64,000 nt of DNA, taken from NCBI GenBank assembly GCA_029990175.1, contig JARKIP010000035.1, positions 39,632,001-39,696,000 on the forward strand, read 5' to 3'. The translations under genes were made by a program, and so were the position numbers. The stretch is from Petunia secreta. Its lineage: Eukaryota; Streptophyta; Magnoliopsida; Solanales; Solanaceae. Positions 9,791 to 18,981 of the stretch are shown one piece after another. The notes beneath the pieces were generated by a model. That model was not told the origin of the DNA, did not search any database, and saw nothing but the letters and a program-made list of their open reading frames with translations. The first letter of the stretch is position 1. Each line of letters begins with the position of its first letter.

Positions 9791-12602
9791 TCAACATTTA
9801 GGGCTACGACCAGAACTCGACGCACCAGCTCCGTCAGTTCTGCCATCGTCCCCTGAATTCTCGCTGTCATCTTCGTCTTCATCATCATCGTCGGCTTCAG
9901 ACTCCTCAGGAGAGAGATTCAATGCTTGTTTTATTCTTCGAACAGCGCTCTTTGTTGTTTGCAGCATCTCCTCGGCATTAACTTGTCTAGCCTAAATCTG
10001 CACGAGCAATGTACGCTTTGCCTCAAGAGCAGCAAGCTTGGCTTTGATTTCAAACTGATCGTGCAGGTTTGCCAAGTCCTTGGTTAATACGGTCTGAGCA
10101 CTCATTAATTGAGTGACCTGATCCTTGGCAGCCTGGATATCAGCCCTGGCTTTGACAGATCCTTCATCGGCTCTCTGCAGATCCATCTCAAGGGATGCAC
10201 GATCCTCAATAGCATTGTTCAAAGAAGTTCGACACTCTTCAAGCAATCTCTCCAAACCCTGAGCAGAGCGTGCGAACCCTTCTCTCTCTTCGAGAAGAAG
10301 GTCCTTCTCCCTGGTGAGTGCGTTGATTTGCTCAACACGTTCATTGTTGACATCAGTCAACCGGTTAACCTCACCACCAAGGAGACCACAGTGCTCTATC
10401 AGAGTCTTGTTCTCCTTCAGAGCTTCCAGCAACTCTTTCTTTACTTCAACTACTTGATCGACGTTGTTAAGCCTGGAGCGAAACATGAGCTCGGCAGCCA
10501 GCATACTCGACTGAAAAAGCAAAGTAAGTCAAGTTTAGAAGTCCGAGGCTAAAGTTATTCCCAAAACAAAGCGGAAAATACTTACCCAGGCAGAGTCAGC
10601 AGTAATCTGGAAGGCTAACTCCTCATCGCTCAGCTCCCTCAGCACTCATTCTTCACGGGGACCGATGAGCGAGGAGTCCGCCTTAGCCAAGCCGCGTGGC
10701 CCAGTTATGAAGTTAACATCAGGGGGCAAGTTTCAAAGTATGCTTCCTCTCACAGAACTTGGGTTCCCAAGCCTGCTCAGAGGGATAATTTGGCCCAAAC
10801 TTGTAACGGACACCCCTGATATCATTCAACTCTTTCCGGCCACCAATGACTGACCGCCAAGCGAATCTTGACGATGAAAGGTTAGAGTCACCTTCCACTC
10901 CAGGATTTATCGTCTCGCACTCGCGAAGACCAACGGGAATCGCCCCCTCAGTAGCCACATTCTCCAGGTCCTCGAAACGAAAAACACGAGGACCCCGGCT
11001 ACCCTATTGGGGAACTTCTTCTCTAACCTCTTTTTTCACCTCTTCTTCTTCTTCTTCTTCTTCTTTTTCTTCACCTACCTTTCTATTCCCCTTGTCTACA
11101 CAAGAAGGACCTGCCTCCACCCCGTCATCAACTCGGGGAATCCTCTGCGGAGTACGAACAGCCTCTTCATCGGCCCTTCTTCTATTACTGCGAAGATGAG
11201 GCCTTCGCCTAAGAGGAACATCAACTTCGGCTTCAGTGTCCGAAAGGTAGATAACCTCCTTGGCTACACCCTCTCCCCGTGCAGACTCGGGGACTCCAGC
11301 AGCAGCATTGGCATTCTCTTCTATGGGCTCCGGTACACTGGCCCTAGAAGAAGGATCACCACCAACCGACGAGGTTTGCCTGGCAGTCGCAGAAGTCTTA
11401 CGAGCAGACTTCTTTCGTGCTCCGCCCTCGCCTCGGCTCCTCCTCTTCCTCTTCAGGGAGCCTAGTCCACCGGACAGGAGTTCCTCACCCCCTCCCCTGC
11501 TGTGCAATGCATCCACTGAAGCTAGTATAGCCTCAGCTTCAGCGTCTGCGTCAGCAACAGGCTCGGAAGGCCCGTCTTGGAGGGGAGCAGGAAAGAAATC
11601 TCCTGAAGTGCCCAAACCTGCAAAAAGATGAAACGGTCAAACATGAAGAAGTTCCGAAGAAGAAGAACGATCATGAAAGCAGAAATATTCTCCCCATGAT
11701 TTTGTACATTCAAACTTTTTTGAGCGGCAAAATACGCCCACTCTCTTCTCTCAGAAGTAAACTCCTTCAAAATTGGCTCAACCCACGCCGTCAAATCTTC
11801 AACAAAAATGAGTCCATCGTAGGGTTGCTTGGCCGCTACAAAAATTGAACGGAGTTAGAAGACGAGAAGAAGAAAGAGCACAAAGAATTTTAAAAGTACT
11901 CGGGGACTTACGCTTCTTATTCCAGACTTCTGGAAGATGAGCCTTGTCGTCAAAAGTCAAGGCCGAGGAGCGCACAAACAGATACCGGTGCACCCAGCCT
12001 CGGTCACCAGTATCCTCAGAACTGCGCACCAAGCCCTTGCTTCCGCGCACCCTGGCATTTACATAGCCGTCTTTGAAAATGTTTATACTGTACAAAGAAA
12101 TAAAATGCTCGTAGCCAAAAGATTGATCAGTTCCTGCTGCGAACCAATCTAAAAGAATAACTATTCTATATATACTGGGGCTCAGTTGCCCCAGACAGAG
12201 GAGGTACTCCCTGCAGAGCCTCTCCAGCACAGGGTGCAGGGGTAACCTACATCCCACTGTGAAAGGGTAGGTGCACATGGCTGTCCACCCAGCCCTATGG
12301 GAAGTAATATTCTCCTCCTCAGAGACCGGCAAGAGGGGAACCTCATCGCCCCAGTGGCAGTCCATCCTTACTCGTGGGATCACCTCTTTCGTGATCCCAG
12401 ACTTAAACCTATACGCCGGCCAGTTGCGCGTATCTCCCTCTCTATTATGAAAGGACTTAATGTTACAGTCCGCCTCAAGTTCACCCCATTTCTTGGGGAT
12501 TATTTCTGCAGCAGTCGCTTGGGTAGCCCGGGGCCTGGGAGTGGCCGCCGAGGAACTACCAGCGATATCAGTGCTTTGATTTTTCCTAGATCTTGAAGTC
12601 AT
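9791..12602 (-). pseudogene. Antisense four-exon gene carried by E1 (gypsy-associated nuclear-type protein, broken)
   Basis: Exon 1 runs 12602-11912 from ATG. Intron 1 is 11911-11836 (GTAAGT...TGTAG). Exon 2 is 11835-11716, intron 2 is 11715-11618 (weak GT donor, TTTTTGCAG acceptor), and exon 3 is 11617-10586. Intron 3 is 10585-10511 (GTAAGT...TTTTTCAG), and exon 4 runs 10510-9791. All three splices keep the reading frame. Exon 1 has a W/P-rich domain (WTAMCTYPF, LPLHPVLERLC, YVNAR, DRGWVHRYLFV) like the Pfam family called putative gypsy type transposon. Exon 3 carries basic KRKRRSR and RKKSARK runs plus an acidic Glu run. Exon 4 is a long coiled coil ending in an Asp/Glu tail. Damage: TAG 11006-11004, a one-base shift near 10725, TGA 10649-10647 and TAG 9994-9992. 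Function unknown; about 850 residues if undamaged. Confidence 0.8.
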
Positions 12603-12709
12603 GGTTTCAGGAAGTTGTCAAGAAGAATTCAAAAGCTAATTCAAAGGTTTTCAAAGAACAGCGGAGAAGAAATAAAGGCAAGTAAAAAGTTTCTCATCAA
12701 GCAAACCCC

Positions 12710-12717
12710 TATTTATA
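12710..12717 (-). promoter_or_regulatory. TATA box of the antisense gene
   Basis: On the minus strand, CTATAAATAGG lies about 108 bp before the antisense ATG at 12602. That distance fits a plant core promoter with a 5' leader of about 75-80 bases. It lies outside the LTR, so the antisense gene appears to have its own promoter. Confidence 0.65.
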
Positions 12718-13157
12718 GGAGTGAAGAATCAGCCCCACAACTTCCTTCGAGACACGTGGAGATCATCAGAGAAACCACGATCAGATCTGGCCGTCGAAAG
12801 GAAGAATAGGGTTCATCAAAACTTTATAGTATCATCATTATTCTGAAGAGTAGCGGTCACCTCGCGATCAATAGACGACGTGTGCACATGACTGAAGCGG
12901 TTAAAATCATTACTTTTACCCTTGGGGCACGCAATAGTCACTTCAGAATCGGCTGCAGTTCTGCAGGCGTGCCAGCTGCAGTTACTTTTTTATACGTCGC
13001 ATCAAATGCGCACGTCATAAGGGCTTGTCACTTAGCTGATAAGGCTCGTACATCATCAAGATACATCACACGGAGACAAAAGTTTATAAGAAATTCCCGC
13101 CAAAATTCATATCCACTCCTCGAACAGATACTCTGCTCGAGAAGTGCGGGGACTATC
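12718..13157 (+). other. E1 3' untranslated region and polypurine tract
   Basis: No ORF of note. The last bases before the 3' LTR (about 13139-13157, GAGAAGTGCGGGGACTATC) are the purine-rich stretch expected to prime plus-strand DNA. The region upstream holds the distal promoter of the antisense gene and short self-complementary CTGCAG-rich words near 12950-12980. Confidence 0.65.
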
Positions 13158-13827
13158 TGTATTGGATAAAAGCTGACTAGACTTGAAAAGGTGACACGTG
13201 TCTTCCACGTGGCGCGGACAGACATCCAACGGATAGACATTTATCACGAGCAGACCTAAAAGGAGTTATGAAACACTTCAACAGTCAACGGTCTAAGTGA
13301 ACAGTTATTAACATGATCATCCACGATCATCCAATTAATGGTCATTAAGGCAATCATTACTACCCAGCGGTTATGACTCCAACGGATATGTGCCCAGCAG
13401 TTACTTATCCAGACGGATCCACGCCCAGCGGTTACGAATTTCAACGGGGGCCTACCAGGCTTATAAATAGCATTCACCTTAATCGATTGTAGGACAACTT
13501 TTACTCCCTGTCGACAATATCAATAAGAATACTCTCTCACTCTTGCTCAGATATTCTCTTTGCTCATATTTTGCTTATTACTTTAGTTCTTTGATCGTCT
13601 GAGTGCAATTGGTATCGAAGAACTCTCTCCGAAGACAAGCAATACGATACGGTTACTTCTCCTTGTTTCCGTTTATGCTCTACTTTTGTTAGTTAATACT
13701 TGCATCTTGTTCTCGTATTATCACCATCTTAGCTCACCGTATAAACTCTTAATCTCTACTATTGATCGTGACTCCACAAATACAAATTTAATTATTACTT
13801 GGCCTAAAATCGGATCTAGGTTAAACA
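13158..13827 (+). repeat. E1 3' LTR
   Basis: 670 bp with intact TG...CA ends. It matches 2397-3066 with about 22 substitutions by eye. The G-boxes, MYB-like triplet and TATA box are kept. Confidence 0.95.
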
Positions 13828-14560
13828 TTGGCTATTTGCTAAACAATACCATCATGGGGATTCACTTCCAAAACTATGGACGCGTGGGTTAAAGGAATAA
13901 TCCTTAGTCTCCCAACAATCATTCTATGCAATAATGTCCAGAAGATCTCGTGCTTTTAGAAATTAGCTTCCTATTCATGAAACACTAACCTACAGATGCA
14001 TCAACATATAGTTTTGAACTCATGTTATAAAATCTCTCCCAAACATCTATTTAGAAATTTTTTGGTGTAGATAGTAAATTAGAAGATCTCCTTGAATCTA
14101 TCCCAAGCTTCTAGTAGTGCTTCCAAAGGAATCTGCTTGAATTGCAGGATATCATCACTCAGCTTGGCAGTCTTGTTTGCTGCGACGAAATTTATCAACA
14201 ACTATTTAGCTAATTCATTCGATATAGTGATAGAGTTGTTGGGAAGTAAACGTACCCAAGCCTTTGCTTTCACAATAAATAAATATGTAAATAAAATTTT
14301 GCTTAAGTGCCATTTTGGTTAAGCGTTTGCTTACCCAATCATTCTTCTGCTTTGGAGTAGTTCAAACTCACAAGAAATTCTTCAAGTGTTGCTGCGGATC
14401 TTCGAGATCATCATCTGAAAATTGCTCTTTATTGTAGAGCAGGTTCATCATGATTTTGGTGTCATGGAAGTTTTCAGCTACAATGCTAGGGATCGAGATG
14501 GTAGTAGTTAGATTTTTTATGACTAGTTGTGCCTATTCATACGTGGTCTTTTCCTCTTCA
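13828..14560 (-). pseudogene. E0 gag N-terminal and core fragment
   Basis: The minus strand reads as a decayed gag core. From about 14400 downward come EDPQQHLKNFL, then AKAWVRLLPNNSITISNELAK (about 14270-14200), KTAKLSDDILQFKQIP and LLEAWDRFKEIF (to about 14085), and LYVDASVG near 14000. Stops and at least one frameshift (about 14275) interrupt it. Order and content match Athila-like gag. The protein continues past E1 at 2396, so E1 split this gene. Confidence 0.72.
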
Positions 14561-15029
14561 TGTCATTTCTATTTTAGCTTCTAGTTCTTAAATCTTTACA
14601 AGGTTGTTATTTTTTTTTTGACCATTTCAGTGTTTGCAAGGTGTGTTCCATCTCAAGGTCTTCAACAAATAATTCCTGACTCTGGATGAGTTTAAGGATA
14701 AACCTGTAGCACACTGAAGCCAAAAGAGTAATAAATGTATTCCTGGTGTATGTTCCTTTTTGTTCGTTTAGCTTACTTTGTCATGATCATGATTTTTGTG
14801 GTAGACATTGACATCCCTCTTTAAAAGTATCACGTAAAGTTACCTATCTATGAAAACATATGAGGTAAATATAATCCACATCGAGATTACTTTCTTCATT
14901 GCATAATATAGATGTACATTAAACTACTTTCAGACAAATTGGAAAAAGATGTCCATTTTAGGGGGGAGAAATTTGAATAATTGAGATAAATACATACTTG
15001 GCAGCGAATTAACTCTTTGTAATTTTTTT
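14561..15029. other. Unassigned AT-rich stretch
   Basis: No coding similarity or structure recognised. By position it should hold the leader and inner LTR edge of E0, but no primer-binding site was identified. Confidence 0.4.
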
Positions 15030-15370
15030 ATGTATGAGAATGTTGTTAAACTCCTAACAAATCAACCGTCTGCCGTTGCATTAGCCATTTAAAAGGTCCA
15101 AACTTCCACAACTAGAAATTAGCCAACTTATGGAGGATCTGGACAGGCTGGCAACCGTTGATACAACACTTTGACAATGTCAGTCGGAATAGAAATAACT
15201 TTTTATTTTTAGTTTTTGACACTTCCTACAGACAGTCAGTCGGAATACTTCCTACTAGTGTACTCAAGCTTCCACGGACGCGGTTAGAGAAGTAGTCAAC
15301 GATAAGCCAAAATTAATTTGACCAATTATTCAACGGCAGCCGTCAAAAATATTATTTAAGTATTTATATT
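15030..15370. repeat. E0 right terminal-repeat copy, without the SINE and hAT insertions
   Basis: Direct counterpart of 60-1640. It runs through both empty sites: CCTACAGAC near 15225 where the left copy has the SINE, and GCTTCCACGGACGCGG near 15268 where the left copy has the hAT element. Similarity fades after about 15370. Confidence 0.6.
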
Positions 15371-15559
15371 TTTTCAACCATTGCTATCAATACAGAGACG
15401 AATCAAGGCATGATTTTTTAATGATTTCTTGTGAACGCTGTTAGAAATGTCCGTCAAAATCATTAAACTATAATAATAACATATGAGATTTCTTTTTCAT
15501 TTTTCCTCTATCTTTCTCTCTCTCTCCACTTCCTCATAGCTCATTGTTGTTGGGCTAAA

Positions 15560-15865
15560 TTTGCATGCATTTTAATCATATTTCACCCTATGTTATACAA
15601 TATTTTAATTGTTAAAAATGGAGTTTGTGCTTAATTGTATGCTTTTAGTGTGCAGGAATGAAAAATTACTATAATCAAGTGATTCAGAGCTAAATGCAGT
15701 CGAAAACAAGGCTTTGAAGTCTGAGTAGAAGTTCGAGAAATTGAAGAAATTGGGGTTGGAGGATAAAAACCGGATCAAAAAAGATAAAAAATAAAAATAA
15801 AAGGCAAAACATCAAAAAATATTTGGTGGATAAGCTTGTGGCACCGCCCATGATATGAAATGCGG
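15560..15865 (+). repeat. Fragment of another gypsy LTR
   Basis: The text from the TGCATGCATTTTAATCAT region through TTAGTGTGCAGGAATG to GATAAGCTTGTGGCACCGCC resembles the U5 part of long Athila/Ogre-type LTRs from memory. It breaks off at about 15865. No partner copy is in the window. Confidence 0.4.
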
Positions 15866-16238
15866 AATAAAAGATACATCAATACAAGAAAACCTAAGAT
15901 ATATAAGAAACTAGGGGGGAGGATAAAAGAAAGAAAGTTTAATTAAACAGTTGAAGTATTCTATTAATACAAGTATAAAGTTGAAACTAACTAAAATGGC
16001 CATTTAATTGCATGATTAGATCCGAGGAAAATGAGAACTGAATACTATGAATAATCTCACTAAGAGATATTCAAGAGAATTTAATACAAAGACAAAAGGA
16101 AAAAGCCCACAAAAACTCACAAGTAGTGTTCATTCATCAACATCATCTAGTCCTAATGGCACGAACTTATAATATTTATACTAGGGGAATTTACACTTAT
16201 ATACAATTGTAAAACATTAATTATTAAAAAATAGCAAT
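15866..16238. other. Unassigned stretch before the Mutator-like element
   Basis: A-rich sequence. I see no gene, repeat or RNA in it. Confidence 0.4.
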
Positions 16239-16248
16239 ATTATTAATA

Positions 16249-17590
16249 CGGCAAAGGGCCAAATATACCCTTAAACTATGCGAAATTGAGCAAATTTACC
16301 CCCTCGTTAACTCAAAGGATCATTTATATCCCTCCCGTTATTCCAGTGGCCCATCTATATCCCTGTTTTTCATTTAAACTAACGGATCTATTTAAAAACC
16401 ATTTATAATTCTACATGGCAACTCATATGGCCACATGGAATTTAAATGGCCCCCACCCAATGCCACATAGACTATTTACCCAATTTCACATGAAATTTAA
16501 AAGTAGTTTGTTAATTTTTTATATTAAAAAATTTCATGTGTCAATAAATGGATCCCACCCATCTTTAACCATCAAGTTTAGTCTAATTAAATAATATCTA
16601 TCTAATCAAAAATAAAAAATAGCAGATTCTCACCCCTATAATCCAATTTCATCTTCTCCACCTGCCATAGCCACCAACTCCAATACAATAACATCAACCT
16701 TTAAGCTCTGATCTTTTTTAATTTTTCTCACCACAATCATCTAACATTGTTAAAATCCAAAACAAATCCCACTAAAACCATCAATTCTACTCTCTAGCCT
16801 AAATTAAGACCTCCATTAGCAGAGACCACAAATATAAAATAGTTATTGGGATGCAACTCTTCCATGATCAAAAGTTGGAAACTCAGTCAAGAGTTGTTGT
16901 TTGTAAAATTGGAGTTTATATTTTCTAGAGTAGAGGAAAAATTGAAGGAAATTGTAATGCAAAAAATTATCTTGCTCCTTGATTCGAATTTTTTTGAAAG
17001 GGTCAAGATTTAAGAGGGTGAGTTGCTTGTGTTTTCCTACTGGTGAATGTAGTTTTAAGAAGGAATATGATAAATATGCGAGGAGGAAAAATGGAGGAAT
17101 TGCCGGCCAAATTCTCATTTAAGTTCCGATTTTCTCCATGGTATAGTGGAATTTATTTCCGCCATTTTTTCCTTATTTTGGTGTGAAAAGTGATGAGAAA
17201 GTGGGAGACAGAATAGTTGTTGGAGGAGACGAGGAAGATGGCAATGGTGGTAGCGTGGTGGCTCTGCAACTAGTGGTGGGAGGTTATTGGAGAAAGAAAG
17301 AAGAAGAAAGAGAAATAAAGAATTAAGGAAAAAGGGTTGGGGGATAGGTGGGTAATTAGTCTAGGTGGAATTAGGTGGGGGCTTTTACTTGCCAGGTGGA
17401 TTTTGTTAATTTCCATGTGGATTTAAAAATTATTTTTACAAATACATGAATAGGTCCGTTAGTTTAACTTAAAAACAGGGATATAGATGGGCCACTGGGG
17501 TAACGGAAGGGATATAAATGATCCTTTGAGTTAACGAGGGGTAAATTTGCTCAATTTCACATAGTTTAAGGGTATATTTGGCCCTTTGCC
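16249..17590. mobile_element. Mutator-like element with long terminal inverted repeats
   Basis: The ends begin GGCAAAGGGCCAAATATACCC and its inverse. The inverted repeat is nearly perfect for about 150 bp, with weaker similarity to about 250 bp. It is flanked by ATTATTAATA on both sides (16239-16248 and 17591-17600), with one extra C at the left edge. A 9-10 bp duplication and long inverted repeats fit the Mutator superfamily. No transposase is visible. The 700-bp interior shows no similarity to the ends, so it may be captured sequence. Confidence 0.85.
16843..17118 (-). other. Small ORF inside the Mutator-like element, unrecognised
   Basis: An open frame of about 91 codons starting at ATG near 17118. 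It has a hydrophobic N-terminus (IPPFFLLAYLSYSFL) that could be a signal peptide or membrane segment. It has Lys-rich middle blocks and no motif I know. It could be a captured host exon or chance. Confidence 0.25.
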
Positions 17591-17749
17591 ATTATTAATA
17601 TTACAAAATATAGCATTATTTTTATATACAAGTTGCTACAAACAACTAGAAAGGGAAAAACATAGCTTCCACCTCATATCCCTTCCCCCTGCCGCCCCCA
17701 TTACCGCTTATTGCCCCCACTACCGCTACAGCCGCACAGGTCTGCAGAA

Positions 17750-18060
17750 AACTACAGATATAGTCTAAAACAGTGCAGATACAGTCTAGAAATATTGTAG
17801 ATACGGTTTGAAAATAGTGCATATACAATTTGAAACACTGAAACAATGGAAATACTATGCAGAAACATGTAGAAACAAAGCGGAAAATATTGCAGAAATA
17901 GAGCAGAATTATGCAGAAACAGTGCATAAAATGCCAAAACAATGTAGAAATAGTTGGGAAACAGTGCTAAACACAAAAACAGTGCAGGAACAGTTGGAAA
18001 CATTTAGATATGGTGCAAAAATAGTGTAGATACGGTACAGATACAATGAAATACAAGTAG
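17750..18060 (+). repeat. Degenerate short repeat based on (A)ACAGTGCAGA-type units
   Basis: About 15 imperfect repeats with a step near 17-24 bp carry words such as CAGTGCAGATA, GCAGAAACA and GTGCATA. Because of the periodicity all three minus-strand frames stay open and give Phe/Cys/Leu-rich pseudo-proteins, which I do not call as genes. Confidence 0.65.
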
Positions 18061-18093
18061 ATACAATAAATTAAAAAAAATGAAAACGACAAT

Positions 18094-18158
18094 AGATTTG
18101 GCCAGAAAGCTTTATATTCAACCGAAAATACCATATTCGGTTGAATAACACCAAATCT
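18094..18158. other. Nested inverted repeat (hairpin)
   Basis: The inner arms TTCAACCGAA (18117-18126) and TTCGGTTGAA (18136-18145) are perfect with a 9-bp loop. The outer arms AGATTTGG (18094-18101) and CCAAATCT (18151-18158) are also perfect complements. Function unknown. Confidence 0.7.
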
Positions 18159-18981
18159 TTGTCGAAAAAATCAAAATTGAATGTAAATTACAAAATATGA
18201 ACGGAAGCCAACAAATACACAAAGGAGTTCTACCAAATCAAAATCTCTATTCCTAGATCTGATAAAAACTCTTCGATCTCCGATCTGGTGGAATTCTCAC
18301 TTCTGTAGATGGAGGTTCTGGTGAATACTAGTAGTTGATGATGACTTTTGTTCAAGACGAGAAACTGAATACGATTACCCCAATGCAGATTACTTTCAGG
18401 TTCAAGCGAATGTTTAATTTTATCACTGTAAAGGTATTTAAAGCTAGAAATGAGGGAGGAGAATAGCTTCTCTTCAATCGATGCATCTCCCTTATCCTTA
18501 AAGCTCTTGAGGAATTCAAATTTGTCTTAGGCTCTTGATGGCTTTCTTGATTCCCATCATTCCGTCATTCTTTAAAAAAATCCATCCTCAAATTTCTACC
18601 TTGCAAAACCATGAAATGAGTGAGAATCAGGTCATGAACTACCAAAGCAACCATATACAAAAAAAGTGGAGAAATACTCAAATACTTCCACTTAAATACA
18701 CTTTTATGATATGACCAGGTATTGTAAGCATCCATAATGAATACTTTCTCAATATAAACAATAACTATTTGAGTATAAGTCAGAAGACTAACATAATGTG
18801 AGCTAAAACAATCAATATTTCCAATAGGTGAGAAGTAAATAAAACAATTTCTTATAGCATCCAAATGAAACCAACTCTCCCGTTAGTTTAAGAACTTGCA
18901 TGGATTCCATTAAGCACTAGATCAAGATAATTGTTAGAATCAAGGCAAACTATCTTTTGAGCTACCAAACTAGTCTATCTT
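18159..18981. other. Unassigned stretch with a residual minus-strand frame
   Basis: No transposon signature was seen. The minus strand from about 18880 to 18565 is open for about 100 codons (WFHLDAIRNCFIYFSP, NTWSYHKSVFKWKYLSIS) without an ATG at the upstream edge. It reads like real protein text, but I cannot name a family. It may be a decayed host-gene exon. The section 18240-18420 looks like gene leader or promoter sequence. Confidence 0.3.

Larger units (their letters stand above)
2397..13827 (+). mobile_element. E1: full-length Ty3/gypsy element, Tat lineage
   Basis: An 11.4-kb element with two 670-bp LTRs in direct orientation. It has a primer-binding site after the left LTR and a purine-rich stretch before the right one. 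Gag, protease, RT, RNase H, a second RNase H and integrase follow in Ty3/gypsy order on the plus strand. A long 3' region carries an antisense gene. The second, archaeal-type RNase H and the antisense gene point to the Tat lineage. Target duplications are ATGGC (2392-2396) and TTGGC (13828-13832), differing by one base. About 22 LTR mismatches counted by eye (about 3%) suggest an insertion in the last few million years. Confidence 0.93.

Noticed and set aside
10109..10552. Plus-strand 147-codon frame
   Set aside because: Shadow of the coiled-coil exon on the minus strand.
11007..11465. Plus-strand frames opposite antisense exon 3
   Set aside because: Shadow of the Glu-rich coding strand; the TTC run on plus is the GAA run of the real frame.
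12882..13169. 95-codon plus-strand frame before the E1 3' LTR
   Set aside because: Sits in the 3' untranslated region across the polypurine tract, with no domain.
17646..18029. Phe/Cys-rich minus-strand frames and one plus-strand frame
   Set aside because: By-products of the degenerate short repeat.
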